A stretch of DNA of 55,985 nucleotides from a virus, in the IMG/VR virus record IMGVR_UViG_3300011116_000560, positions 1 to 55,985 of that record; one strand, 5' to 3'. Positions 39,954 to 48,151 of the stretch are shown in pieces; position 1 is the first letter of the stretch; each line of letters opens with the position of its first letter. The position numbers were made by a program, and so were the translations under genes. Under the pieces are notes generated by a model. That model ran no database searches. It was not told the DNA's origin and was given only the letters and a program-made list of their open reading frames with translations.

Positions 39954-40194
39954 ATTGCTCAAGGGCCGCAGGATCATCATCCTAGTCGAATCTGACTACG
40001 GATTTAACGTAGAGCAATGGCTTCCTGATGGTGTCGCGCCGACGAGCTGCTATGATACTGCGCAAGAGGCCGGAGCCCGCGCGCTACAATTGCTTGGACT
40101 GACAAAGCCTGTAGTACCTCAAGATTGGCCCGAAGTCGCACAAATCGGCGGACCACCAAGCCCGCCACCAGCGCCCGCGCCAAAGGCTGTTTGA
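39913..40194 (+). CDS. Hypothetical protein with Pro-rich tail (93 aa)
   Basis: A 93-residue protein with a GGGAGAAAAGA site. The N-terminal 70 residues include RRIIILVESDYGFNVEQWLP and AQEAGARALQLLGLTKPVVP, an alpha/beta pattern. The last 20 residues are a Pro/Ala-rich tail (GGPPSPPPAPAPKAV). Function unknown. A Pro-rich tail is a possible protein-binding element. Confidence 0.55.
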   Translation: MNTEIDEIKRDHFELLKGRRIIILVESDYGFNVEQWLPDGVAPTSCYDTAQEAGARALQLLGLTKPVVPQDWPEVAQIGGPPSPPPAPAPKAV

Positions 40195-40242
40195 TGTTTG
40201 GAGACATCGGCAGAACAGACTTGAAGGAATAGGAGAGAGAAA

Positions 40243-40272
40243 ATGAAACAAACTAAGAGAACTCCATGCTAG
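40243..40272 (+). CDS. Nine-codon leader frame overlapping the helicase start
   Basis: ATG at 40243 follows a strong AGGAGAGAGAAA site and encodes MKQTKRTPC, ending in TAG at 40270-40272, which overlaps the helicase ATG at 40266 in another frame. The helicase has no clear ribosome site of its own. The mini-frame may deliver ribosomes to it by termination-reinitiation, or the helicase start may simply use the same distant site. Confidence 0.45.
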   Translation: MKQTKRTPC

Positions 40273-41822
40273 TCGTTGAAGATAAACAGGCACTGGTAAT
40301 GCAGCTTAAGAACGCTACCCGCGTTCTGAGTGCGGTGCCGACAGCGGCTCCTCTATATCTAGGTGACAAGCAGCTTACCACCGTGCACCACGGTATCGAT
40401 GAAGTGCGTGTGCTGCGTAACCTAGGCATCGATGCGCCGTCACCGATCCTGCACTATTACGACTGGCCGGGCAGGTTCGCTCCGTTCGAGCACCAAAAGG
40501 CAACGGCTGCATTCCTCACGCTGACGCAGCGCGGGCTTGTCCTCAACGAGATCGGTACCGGCAAGAGCAACAGCGCCCTGTGGGCTGCTGACTACCTCAT
40601 GAACGAGGGATATGCGAAGCGCGTGCTGATTGTCTCTCCACTATCAACTCTGGAGCGGGTCTGGCACGACGCAATCTTCGAGCATCTCAGCCACCGTACA
40701 GCCGTTGTGCTGTATGGATCGGCGGCACGTCGCAAGAAGATGCTCGACCGCGAAGCAGACTTCTACATCATCAACCACGATGGCTTCTCTATTTTGTCCA
40801 ACCAGATGAACGATATGTTTGATATCGTCATCGTCGATGAAGCTGCCGTGTACCGTAACCCGTCGACAAAGCGGTTCAAGATACTCCGTAAGTGGATGGA
40901 CAATCAGCCAACGGCCACTCGCCTGTGGCTTATGACCGGAACGCCTACACCAAACGAGCCTACCGACGCGTGGGCACTGGCCAAGCTGGTTAACAGCCCA
41001 TTCATTCCGCCTTCGTACCATGCCTTCCGCGATCAGGTCATGTTCAAGCACGGCATGTACACATGGCTACCGCGACCGAACAGCGCCGAGCTAGTCAAGG
41101 ATGTGCTGCAGCCGTCTGTCAGATACACACGCGACGAATGTTTAGACCTGCCTGACACCATCGTGCAGGCTCGTAGGGCCGAACTGACTGCGGAGCAGGA
41201 GAAGCACTACAAGGATATGGTGCGTAACCTCGTCACCGAGGCTGCTGCCGGTACGATAACTGCCGCTAACGAAGCAGTTAAGTTGCAGAAGCTGATCCAG
41301 ATTGCCTGCGGTGTGGCGTACGACACCAAGGGTAAGCACCTTCAGCTCGACTGTTCGCCGCGCATTAACCTAGTTAAGGAGATCATCGAGGAGGCTGGCG
41401 AGAAGGTCATCATCTTCGTACCGCTTACCGGTACGCTTAATATGCTGGAGCAAGAACTAGCCAAACACTGGACGGTTGCTGTGGTTAACGGCGCGGTGAG
41501 CGCGGCTAAGCGCAACGTGATCTTTGATGATTTTCAGTCCAAGCCTGATCCACGAGTACTTATTGCGCACCCTGCGACAATGGCTCACGGACTGACACTG
41601 ACAGCGGCTTCTACCATCATCTGGTACGGGCCGATCAACAGCAACGAGCAGTACACCCAAGCCAACGGGCGTATCGAGCGCACCGGTAAGAAGCATACCT
41701 CTAACGTCATACACATAGAGTCTACGACGCTAGAGCGAAAGATGTACACGCGTCTGCAGCATAAGCAGAAACTACAAGGCGTACTGCTTGATCTAATCCA
41801 ACAGGAAATGGAGGTTATGTAA
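40266..41822 (+). CDS. SNF2/DEAD-type DNA helicase (518 aa)
   Basis: A superfamily 2 helicase. Motif Q-like FAPFEHQKATAAFLTLTQR near 71-89. Walker A LNEIGTGKS ends at K100. Motif Ia LIVSPLSTLERVWHD near 121. Motif II VDEAA (D191). Motif III 'LMTGTPTPNEPTD' follows, then motif IV and V regions, and motif VI YTQANGRIERTGKKHTSNVI. Such helicases occur in phage replication blocks and unwind or remodel DNA, possibly at forks. Start choice depends on the mini-frame overlap described above. Its stop precedes a ribosome-site cassette that is reused downstream. Confidence 0.85.
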   Translation: MLVVEDKQALVMQLKNATRVLSAVPTAAPLYLGDKQLTTVHHGIDEVRVLRNLGIDAPSPILHYYDWPGRFAPFEHQKATAAFLTLTQRGLVLNEIGTGKSNSALWAADYLMNEGYAKRVLIVSPLSTLERVWHDAIFEHLSHRTAVVLYGSAARRKKMLDREADFYIINHDGFSILSNQMNDMFDIVIVDEAAVYRNPSTKRFKILRKWMDNQPTATRLWLMTGTPTPNEPTDAWALAKLVNSPFIPPSYHAFRDQVMFKHGMYTWLPRPNSAELVKDVLQPSVRYTRDECLDLPDTIVQARRAELTAEQEKHYKDMVRNLVTEAAAGTITAANEAVKLQKLIQIACGVAYDTKGKHLQLDCSPRINLVKEIIEEAGEKVIIFVPLTGTLNMLEQELAKHWTVAVVNGAVSAAKRNVIFDDFQSKPDPRVLIAHPATMAHGLTLTAASTIIWYGPINSNEQYTQANGRIERTGKKHTSNVIHIESTTLERKMYTRLQHKQKLQGVLLDLIQQEMEVM

Positions 41823-41824
41823 TG
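41808..41824 (+). repeat. Translation-start cassette A (first copy)
   Basis: ATGGAGGTTATGTAATG is repeated exactly at 42314-42330. Each copy ends in the ATG of a gene (41822 and 42328). Seventeen identical bases at two gene starts 506 bases apart suggests duplication or shared control. Confidence 0.8.
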
Positions 41825-42280
41825 CTGTCTAGCGAACGGGCATGGCTGGCCACGGAATATTTATCTGGTCGTACACAGCGCCTAATTGCTAAGGGCATCC
41901 GTAGAGGTTCAGCAACGGTGTGTATAGAACTTAAATTGTTCTGTGATGAATGGTCCGGTGTTCGTGTAATGGAAGATAGAATTTATAGCGATGAGCGTAA
42001 GAAGTGTTTATGCCGCGCTCTGAAAAATTATCTTCGTACGAATGGCGCGGCTATAAAGAAACCAGCCGACCCTAAAGAGCCATATGCAATGGTTCTAGGG
42101 AACAAGTCTCCTAGACACGAACACGCGTGGTTGTTGCGTGTGGAAGGTAAGACCTACAAGGAGATAGGTGAACGACTAGGCGTAAGTAAAACACGAGCTG
42201 GTCAAATGATCGCTCAGTTTAGTCGTGTAATGGGTAGAGCACTTAGACGTGTTATAATAACAACAGGGAGAGTAACATGA
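41822..42280 (+). CDS. HTH protein, sigma-region-4-like C-terminus (152 aa)
   Basis: A 152-residue basic protein. The C-terminal 45 residues read AWLLRVEGKTYKEIGERLGV then SKTRAGQMIAQFSRVMGRAL, a clear helix-turn-helix of the sigma-70 region 4 or GcrA type. The N-terminal 100 residues contain a Cys/Arg-rich part. It may bind a promoter or the host polymerase; it lacks region 2, so it is not a complete sigma factor. It could be the late activator, but no direct evidence exists. The start follows repeated cassette A. Confidence 0.6.
   Translation: MLSSERAWLATEYLSGRTQRLIAKGIRRGSATVCIELKLFCDEWSGVRVMEDRIYSDERKKCLCRALKNYLRTNGAAIKKPADPKEPYAMVLGNKSPRHEHAWLLRVEGKTYKEIGERLGVSKTRAGQMIAQFSRVMGRALRRVIITTGRVT
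42265..42279 (+). repeat. Translation-start cassette B (first copy)
   Basis: AGGGAGAGTAACATG is repeated exactly at 42593-42607. The first copy ends in an ATG that opens only a ten-codon frame; the second begins the 132-residue gene. Confidence 0.8.
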
Positions 42281-42309
42281 CACTTGAGAAGAAAGCCGAG
42301 TGGTACTAA
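42277..42309 (+). CDS. Ten-codon reading frame behind a perfect ribosome site
   Basis: ATG at 42277 has the same ribosome site as the real gene at 42605 but stops after MTLEKKAEWY. It may be a functional micropeptide, a coupling device, or the remnant of a gene whose start cassette survived. The next gene starts 19 bases after its stop behind cassette A. Confidence 0.35.
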   Translation: MTLEKKAEWY

Positions 42310-42327
42310 CAACATGGAGGTTATGTA

Positions 42328-42594
42328 ATGACAAACGTACCGAGACTGCCGACTAAATTCGGTCAAGGCCATACAGATTCTATCGCGTTCTTCCAAGACG
42401 AAGTTCTGCCGTCGCTGATCAATAATAAGATTGTATGTCTTGCGCTACGCGGGTTCCTTGAGGACGGAACTGAACTGGATTTTACTATTGTCGATGGTGC
42501 TGGTGGCAGGGGCAATAATACTCGGTTGCTTGGGCAGATCGTAGAACTGCAATCCATCTTAATGGCTGAACTGCGAGCACAAGCAGCAAAATAG
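42328..42594 (+). CDS. Hypothetical protein (88 aa)
   Basis: An 88-residue protein with MTNVPRLPTKFGQGHTDSIA, then IVCLALRGFLEDGTELDFTI and a C-terminal helix QIVELQSILMAELRAQAAK. It is alpha/beta with no motif recognised. The start is behind the second copy of cassette A, and the stop precedes the second copy of cassette B. It may be a small regulator or accessory replication protein. Confidence 0.55.
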   Translation: MTNVPRLPTKFGQGHTDSIAFFQDEVLPSLINNKIVCLALRGFLEDGTELDFTIVDGAGGRGNNTRLLGQIVELQSILMAELRAQAAK

Positions 42595-42604
42595 GGAGAG
42601 TAAC

Positions 42605-43003
42605 ATGCCAACAGTAGATGAAGTCGTAGCGACTTACGTTAAGTTGCGCGACAAGAAGGAGGCTCTGGAAGCAGCGACCAAGGAGAAGACCAAGGGAATT
42701 GCTGCCCAGCTGGATAAGATGGAAGCGTGGCTTATCGAACAGGCGCAAGCTCAAGGTGTTACGTCTTTCAAGACCGCGCATGGCACGGCGTTCCTTGCTA
42801 CTACCGACTTTGCCAGCGTTGGTAATTGGGACGAGGTGCTCAAGTTTATCCGAAAGCATGAGACATATGAAATGTTGGAGCGGCGCGTTAGCAAGAAGGC
42901 CGTGCGCAGCTACATCGATGAGTACAAAGCCGTGCCGAACGGTGTTAACTACGGCACACAACTTAACATGCAGGTTCGCAGACCTGCCGCAAGCGCGGAG
43001 TGA
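42605..43003 (+). CDS. Conserved phage protein, coiled-coil N-terminus (132 aa)
   Basis: A 132-residue protein: TYVKLRDKKEALEAATKEKT forms a coiled coil, then TSFKTAHGTAFLATTDFASV, GNWDEVLKFIRKHETYEMLE, RRVSKKAVRSYIDEYKAVPN. The pattern 'YvklRd...l', 'tAhGTA.....', 'Dw..vl.fi......lleRRvsk.aV..yi.e....P.GVny' is widespread in phages and usually of unknown function. Its position before the ssDNA-binding-like gene suggests a role in replication or annealing, but I cannot prove it. The start uses cassette B. Confidence 0.65.
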   Translation: MPTVDEVVATYVKLRDKKEALEAATKEKTKGIAAQLDKMEAWLIEQAQAQGVTSFKTAHGTAFLATTDFASVGNWDEVLKFIRKHETYEMLERRVSKKAVRSYIDEYKAVPNGVNYGTQLNMQVRRPAASAE

Positions 43004-43008
43004 TTAGT

Positions 43009-43194
43009 ATGCCGTGGACCGCCAAAGACGCAAGCAAGCATATCAAGAAAGCCAAGAGCGCTGTTGCCAAGCGGCAGTGGGCGCACGTTGCCAATAGCGT
43101 ACTTGCCAAGACCAAGAACGAAGCGACTGCTATACGCGAGGCTAATGCGGTCATAGATCGCCGCAAGGAAAACCAAAAAACAGGGGATAAATAA
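43009..43194 (+). CDS. Small conserved 'RQWAHVANSVL' protein (61 aa)
   Basis: A 61-residue basic protein. MPWTAKDASKHIKKAKSAVA then KRQWAHVANSVLAKTKNEAT and AIREANAVIDRR match a small family seen in many phages and some bacteria: 'A.kH.kka.s...rkqWa.VANsvL....dE..AIReANavi'. Function unknown; it is probably nucleic-acid or protein binding. The start at 43009 follows GGAG; an earlier GTG at 43000 is less likely. Confidence 0.7.
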   Translation: MPWTAKDASKHIKKAKSAVAKRQWAHVANSVLAKTKNEATAIREANAVIDRRKENQKTGDK

Positions 43195-43197
43195 CAG

Positions 43198-43542
43198 ATG
43201 TTTAAGAGCCATATAGAAAGGGTAATTCGGAACTACCTTAACTCCCCCTCGTTCGGGAGCCCACCGGATGTGTCTAATCAGCAGCACAACTTGTTTAATG
43301 TCAATCACCATCACCTATCGGTGCGCAAGATCACTAACGGTTTTCTTATGGCGTACAACGACGGTAACGAAATCATATATTGCGCTAATGAAAAAGACCT
43401 AGCGGATCAGATCATCGCTAGAGCTGCTCGGTCCAAAGTGCACGGTGATGCTGAGGCTAAGGCGTCCCGCGCAGGGGCCAGTATCGCTGCTCCCTCCACC
43501 AAAAGTAACTCATACAATAATATAATCGCAGGAAAGCTATAA
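43198..43542 (+). CDS. Hypothetical protein (114 aa)
   Basis: A 114-residue protein with MFKSHIERVIRNYLNSPSFG, a His-rich segment (HHHLSVRKITNGFLMAYNDG), and an Ala-rich C-terminal helix ('EKDLADQIIARAARSKVHGD'). It resembles phage proteins of unknown function that carry the 'h..vrkitnGflva.' element. GGGGATAAATAAC provides a modest ribosome site. It ends four bases before the next start. Confidence 0.55.
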   Translation: MFKSHIERVIRNYLNSPSFGSPPDVSNQQHNLFNVNHHHLSVRKITNGFLMAYNDGNEIIYCANEKDLADQIIARAARSKVHGDAEAKASRAGASIAAPSTKSNSYNNIIAGKL

Positions 43543-43546
43543 AACC

Positions 43547-44614
43547 ATGAACGCAATTACCAAGACTACCATGAGCATCCCGGCGCATCTGGCCGGGCGT
43601 ATCGGCAAGGCTTCCAAGCTGGCTGACGTTGCTGCCGCTGGTATCGGTACGGGTGGTATCGACTACCCCCGTATCAGCATCAAGGGCGGTCGCTTCCGTA
43701 TCGTTGAAGGCGGTGCCGAGACGGTGATGGATAGCTCCACCATCGAGGTCATTGTTGTTGGTGCCAGCCGTCTGCTCACCAAGCAGTGGTACGCTAAGGC
43801 ATGGACACCGGACGCAGAGGCCGTCGCTCCTGATTGCTTCTCTCTTAACGGTGTGCGTCCCGATCTGGCCAGCACCAGTCCGCAAGCGGATATGTGCGCC
43901 GAATGTGAGCACAACGTGTGGGGTTCCAAGATCACCCCGCAGGGTACCAAGATCAAAGCCTGCCCCGACCAGAAGCGTATTGCAGTCGTGGCTGCTGACG
44001 ATCCAGCTGGTCCAGTGTACCTGCTCACCATCACCCCGACGGCTCTCACTCCGTGGGCGCAATACAGCAAGAAGCTTAAGATGCACGGCGTGTCACCAGA
44101 CCTGCTGCGCACCAAGGTCTCCTTCGATACGTCCGCTTCGTTCCCCAAGCTGATGTTCTCCAACGGTGACTTCAACGACGCCGACACTATGGCGATCATC
44201 GACGGCGTGGTTGGTAACGATGCTGTCCGTCACGTGCTTGGCGACGACGATAATGGCGATGTCGCAGAGGTACCGAAGCCTGCTGCAAAGCCTGCTCTTG
44301 TCCGTGCGGCGAAACCCGCTCCGGTCGAGGAAGTCGTGGAGGAGGAAGAAGCTGCTCCCGTCGAGGATCCTGCCAAGCCTGCCGCTCGCGGTTTTGGTAA
44401 GGCCAAGGCGGCTGCTGCAGAACCCGCTGAGGAAGTAGCTGCCAAGCCAGCTGCCCGTGGGTTCGGTAAAGCTGCTCTCGCTAAGGCTGCTCCTGCCAAG
44501 GCTGCACGCCCTGCCGCCAAGGCTGCGCAGGTTACCAGTGCAGCGACACTCAGCATGGATATCGAGAACATGATCCGTGCCAACACCGTGGGAGACGAAG
44601 CCGATGACGCGTAA
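43547..44614 (+). CDS. Probable ssDNA-binding protein with Cys cluster and AKP-rich tail (355 aa)
   Basis: A 355-residue protein. The N-terminal 230 residues are beta-rich and contain 'RISIKGGRFRIVEGGAETVM', then CFSLNGVRPD, CAECEHNVWGSKITPQGTKI and KACPDQKRIAVVAADDP, a probable zinc site (C-x2-C with a later Cys). The C-terminal 125 residues are Ala/Lys/Pro/Glu-rich with two PAARGFGKA repeats and end in an acidic DDA. This resembles a conserved phage protein, sometimes annotated as ssDNA-binding. The acidic tail is like that of ssDNA-binding proteins that recruit replication proteins. Its role next to helicase and primase genes agrees with this. Confidence 0.6.
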   Translation: MNAITKTTMSIPAHLAGRIGKASKLADVAAAGIGTGGIDYPRISIKGGRFRIVEGGAETVMDSSTIEVIVVGASRLLTKQWYAKAWTPDAEAVAPDCFSLNGVRPDLASTSPQADMCAECEHNVWGSKITPQGTKIKACPDQKRIAVVAADDPAGPVYLLTITPTALTPWAQYSKKLKMHGVSPDLLRTKVSFDTSASFPKLMFSNGDFNDADTMAIIDGVVGNDAVRHVLGDDDNGDVAEVPKPAAKPALVRAAKPAPVEEVVEEEEAAPVEDPAKPAARGFGKAKAAAAEPAEEVAAKPAARGFGKAALAKAAPAKAARPAAKAAQVTSAATLSMDIENMIRANTVGDEADDA

Positions 44615-44915
44615 TGTCGTAGCAGCTGTACGCAAGCGTATGCCGCTCGACTTCGATAAGATCGAGGCTCTGCGGTACCAGATGGGACTAACTTCCACTG
44701 GTATGGCACGCGCTTTGGGTGTGTCGCGTATGACATACTATAGCTGGGTTAAAGGTACCCCGCCTCGCCGCAGCAGCGAGGATGATGTAAAGAAAAAGAT
44801 CAAGGCACTACTAGCTGTAGTGACTGAGACGAACTGGCCTACTAAAGCCACCATGGACCTCCCTGCATCTGCTCGTGCAGAACGTGTGCTTGCCTTGATG
44901 CGGCAGTACGAATAA
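44604..44915 (+). CDS. HTH DNA-binding protein, Cro/Xre-like (103 aa)
   Basis: A 103-residue basic protein. The start at 44604 has GGGAGACGAAG and overlaps the upstream gene by 11 bases. A helix-turn-helix is visible in LRYQMGLTSTGMARALGVSR, MTYYSWVKGTPPRRSSEDDV. The C-terminus has a helix 'SARAERVLALMRQYE'. It may repress an early operator or act in copy control. No partner operator is evident. Confidence 0.7.
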   Translation: MTRNVVAAVRKRMPLDFDKIEALRYQMGLTSTGMARALGVSRMTYYSWVKGTPPRRSSEDDVKKKIKALLAVVTETNWPTKATMDLPASARAERVLALMRQYE

Positions 44916-44921
44916 TCTTAT

Positions 44922-44947
44922 CGATGGGGGGAGCAATCCCCCCATCG
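44922..44947 (+). promoter_or_regulatory. Leader hairpin before the primase gene
   Basis: A perfect 10-bp stem (CGATGGGGGG/CCCCCCATCG) with a six-base loop. It ends 21 bases before the ATG at 44969. Only UAUCUUU follows. It may insulate or stabilise the primase mRNA. Confidence 0.75.
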
Positions 44948-44968
44948 CTATCTTTACATGGAGGGAAC

Positions 44969-47866
44969 ATGGACACGCTGGATTTCTTCCAGCACGTATT
45001 ACCGTCAGATGGTGTATACGTTGCTGCGCAGTTGTTTCCTAATAAAAAATTTCGTCATAGATTTTTCCGTACCACCGAAGACCTTGCTGCATACGTCCTG
45101 CGTATGAGCGATGATGGTCATAATATGTACTACGCTGTCAGCGCATTTGCGACAGCAAAAGATCGTACACAAGCCAACGTCCGCGCTACCAAGGTTTTGT
45201 TTCTCGATCTCGATGTGGGTGCACATAAAGACCCGAAGCTGTCTTACCTCACGTTGCGAGAAGCGGTTTATGCACTGAAGGGATTTCTTACAGCATTCAG
45301 CCTGCCGCCTCCGATGTTCGTTCACTCAGGAGGTGGCTTGCATCTGTACTGGGTGCTCGACCGTGAGCTGAGCCGCGCTGAGTGGAAGCCGCTCGCGCTG
45401 GCGTTCAAGGCTGCTGCCGTCAGCTTTGGTTTTCGCATTGATACCGCTGTGCCATCCGACGAGTCCCGCGTTCTGCGCCCGGTTGGTGTGCGCAATCCGA
45501 ACTACACAGTAGACAACATTGCTGCGGTGAGGATGGGAGCTCCGGATGTATCCGTGGAGCAGATGCAGTCGCTGCTGGCCCGCTTCGTAGGGGTAACGCC
45601 TAGCCCGTTCATGATGATGCGCCCGCCCAAGGGCAGCAAGGTTAACCTCGCACTGCTCGACAGCATATCCGTACCGACTGCGGAGTATGAGCCAGCCGAT
45701 CCAATACTAGTTGCGGAGGGATGCCAGCAGATCAAGTGGGGTATCGACAACCCGGAGAAGGTGTCTGAACCATTCTGGTATTCAATGATGGGCGTGGCCT
45801 CAGCCTGTGCCGACCCTGAGAACACCGCCATCGAGTGGAGCAAGGGCTACTCTGGCTTCTCCGAGGACGAGACCTTAGCCAAGCTGCTTCACTGGAACAC
45901 CGCCACCTCTGGCCCGGCCACCTGCTCCAAGCTTGAAGCCGACAGGCCGAAGGGCTGTGACGGTTGCCCGCTCAAGGGTCGCATAGCTACCCCCTGCGGC
46001 ATTGGCCACATGACCGAGGAAGTGCCACCCCCTGCTGACGCTCCCGACGCCATCATCCATACCGTCCCGCTGCCCGGTAACCACAAGTGGAATAAGGACG
46101 GGGGTATCGATGTGATCATCAACAACACAGCTATCCCGCTGTGCCCATGGCCCATCTATCCGGTCAGCTACGGCCACGATGAAGTGCTGGGCTACGAGGT
46201 GTGTCGCTTCAAGTGGAACCGTCCGGGTGCCGGATGGAAAGAGCTGACGCTGCGCAATGCCTTGCTGGTCGAAGGCAACAAGGAGTTTGATACCATCGTT
46301 GCCGATCAAGGCATTATCTTCAACAACTCCAAACTGACGGGATACTTTCACACCATGCTACGCGCATATATGGAGGAGCTTAAAAAGATACGCTCCGTAA
46401 CCAACCTGTATACGACCATGGGGTGGAAGGAGAGCCACACCCAGTTCCTTCTTGGCAGCACGCTGTTAAAACGTATGCCAGATGGTAGCGTTGTTGAAGA
46501 AGACGTTACGCTGGCTGGTACTACCAGAACTACTGACCATATGTACGGCACAGCTGGGTCAGAGGATGTCTGGATACGTAGCACAGCTATCCTTGAGACG
46601 CACAAACTCTATGTCCATCAGTTTATGCTTGGCGTTAGTCTGTCTGCCCCCCTGCACGATCTAACTGGGCTATCCGGTTGCGTCATCAACCTGCACGGAC
46701 CGACTGGTACGGGCAAGACCATCGCACAACGGTGGATGCAGTCAGCATGGGGTAGCCCGGACAAGCTGCACTTTGCAGCCAAGTTTACCCACAACGCGTT
46801 CTTCAATCGCCTTGGATTCCACAACCACTTACCAGCTACCATTGATGAAGCGACCATGATGCCAGCCAAAGATGTTGGCGACTTTATCTACAGCGTGTCG
46901 CAGGGCGTGGACAAAGCCCGTCTCACCAAGAACGCTGAGGCCCGCGAAGCTCGCACATGGGCAACGACCGTCACCACATCATCCAACAAATCGTTTGAGT
47001 CCATGCTGGTAGCGTCTGGGTTCGAGACCGACGCACAGAGAGCGCGCCTCATAGATATCCCTGTACCAGAGAGCAAACTGTTCTCGCAAAATTCAGAGGC
47101 TGGCCGCACGATATACGGTCTGACCAACACCAACTACGGCTGGCTGGGCAAGTGGTTTATTACGCTCTGCCTGAGTAAGGGACGTGATGTTGTCGTTGCC
47201 GAGATGGAAGCCTACCGCATCGAGTTCTTCAAAAGGTTCAACGTGAAGTTCTCCGGTAACGAGCGGTACTGGGAGCAGGTGTTTGTCCATACCGCCTATT
47301 CGCTGAGCATGGCCAAGGCTCATGGCAAGATACAGTTCGACTATGAAGAAGCTATACGTCACATACTGAAGCAGATCGGTGTCCTGCGCGCAGCGGTGCA
47401 GTCGAATATCCGTGACGCTTTCGACGCTATCGCAGAGTACATGAGCGAGAAGGTTAACTCCACTATCTCCGTCATGCACATCGGAAGTGCTCGCGGAGTG
47501 GCTCTGTTTGATAGGGTGCCGTACGAGGGTGTCAGTGCAAGGCTCGACGTGTACCGCGCCACAACTTCCGCACCGTGCACTTCCGGTACGCTTATGATGG
47601 ACCGCAAACACTTCCGTGAGTGGCTTGCCAAGAAGGGTCTTGACTATAACGACATAATGACCGAGCTTAATTTGCACGGAATAATAATTACACCGGCCAG
47701 CAATAAGGCCAGCCTTGGTAAGGATACCATGATACGCCTACCGCAGACATATGTGGTGGTGGTTAATCTTGTGCACCCTCGCTTATCTATGGCGATCAAT
47801 AACGCAGATGACCAATCGCTTAATTCAAGTGTTAGCCAGTTCAAACTGGTAGGGAAGGGAGAGTAG
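44969..47866 (+). CDS. Primase-polymerase and SF3/AAA-type helicase fusion (965 aa)
   Basis: A 965-residue replication protein. The AEP-type primase part has LFLDLDVG (D80, D82), then SGGGLHLYWVLD (H125) and SRVLRPVGVR near 167-175. A Cys set at about 319, 330, 333 and 343 forms a likely zinc ribbon. The helicase part has Walker A GPTGTGKT (577-584), a Walker B-like LPATIDEATMM (D626, E627) and a sensor segment TVTTSSNKSF. The architecture (RepB-like primase plus DUF927-type ATPase) is known from phage and mobile-element replication proteins. The start at 44969 has GGAGGGA; an earlier in-frame ATG lies in the hairpin loop region. It likely primes and unwinds at the fork with the family A polymerase. 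Confidence 0.85.
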   Translation: MDTLDFFQHVLPSDGVYVAAQLFPNKKFRHRFFRTTEDLAAYVLRMSDDGHNMYYAVSAFATAKDRTQANVRATKVLFLDLDVGAHKDPKLSYLTLREAVYALKGFLTAFSLPPPMFVHSGGGLHLYWVLDRELSRAEWKPLALAFKAAAVSFGFRIDTAVPSDESRVLRPVGVRNPNYTVDNIAAVRMGAPDVSVEQMQSLLARFVGVTPSPFMMMRPPKGSKVNLALLDSISVPTAEYEPADPILVAEGCQQIKWGIDNPEKVSEPFWYSMMGVASACADPENTAIEWSKGYSGFSEDETLAKLLHWNTATSGPATCSKLEADRPKGCDGCPLKGRIATPCGIGHMTEEVPPPADAPDAIIHTVPLPGNHKWNKDGGIDVIINNTAIPLCPWPIYPVSYGHDEVLGYEVCRFKWNRPGAGWKELTLRNALLVEGNKEFDTIVADQGIIFNNSKLTGYFHTMLRAYMEELKKIRSVTNLYTTMGWKESHTQFLLGSTLLKRMPDGSVVEEDVTLAGTTRTTDHMYGTAGSEDVWIRSTAILETHKLYVHQFMLGVSLSAPLHDLTGLSGCVINLHGPTGTGKTIAQRWMQSAWGSPDKLHFAAKFTHNAFFNRLGFHNHLPATIDEATMMPAKDVGDFIYSVSQGVDKARLTKNAEAREARTWATTVTTSSNKSFESMLVASGFETDAQRARLIDIPVPESKLFSQNSEAGRTIYGLTNTNYGWLGKWFITLCLSKGRDVVVAEMEAYRIEFFKRFNVKFSGNERYWEQVFVHTAYSLSMAKAHGKIQFDYEEAIRHILKQIGVLRAAVQSNIRDAFDAIAEYMSEKVNSTISVMHIGSARGVALFDRVPYEGVSARLDVYRATTSAPCTSGTLMMDRKHFREWLAKKGLDYNDIMTELNLHGIIITPASNKASLGKDTMIRLPQTYVVVVNLVHPRLSMAINNADDQSLNSSVSQFKLVGKGE

Positions 47867-47867
47867 T

Positions 47868-48029
47868 ATGGGATTCCACAGGCCGTACCGTTTTCGCCAC
47901 CTAAAGCCTGACCCCGGCGTGCATACTCACCCGTTTGTGGGGTGGGTTCTTATTGCGCTCACAAGTTTTGTTGCAGGCGTAGTGCTGTTTTGTGTAGGGG
48001 CTGTCGTATGGATTACGATACGGTTTTAG
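47868..48029 (+). CDS. Small membrane protein (53 aa)
   Basis: A 53-residue protein beginning MGFHRPYRFRHLKPDPGVHT with a long hydrophobic segment (WVLIALTSFVAGVVLFCVGA, VVWITI), ending in basic residues. It has GGGAAGGGAGAG directly upstream and overlaps the primase stop region. One transmembrane helix is predicted. It may be an early membrane protein or superinfection factor; no homologue comes to mind. Confidence 0.65.
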   Translation: MGFHRPYRFRHLKPDPGVHTHPFVGWVLIALTSFVAGVVLFCVGAVVWITIRF

Positions 48030-48041
48030 GGGTGGTTAGCG

Positions 48042-48143
48042 ATGAATACGAGCGCGCGAGACTCCCAACTCATTCGGCTGGATAATTTGGAAGCCGACGC
48101 AAATGCCAAACTAAGTTCAGTCACCGCCGCAGACCAAACATAG
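48042..48143 (+). CDS. Micro-gene (33 aa)
   Basis: ATG at 48042 after AGGGGTGG encodes MNTSARDSQLIRLDNLEADA, then NAKLSSVTAADQT, a hydrophilic helical peptide of 33 residues. It ends 8 bases before the next gene. The site is only moderate, so expression is uncertain. Confidence 0.45.
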   Translation: MNTSARDSQLIRLDNLEADANAKLSSVTAADQT

Positions 48144-48151
48144 GAGCCAAC

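Noticed and set aside
41822-42280. Full sigma factor
   Set aside because: Only a region-4-like HTH is visible; no region 2 or 3 pattern is present.
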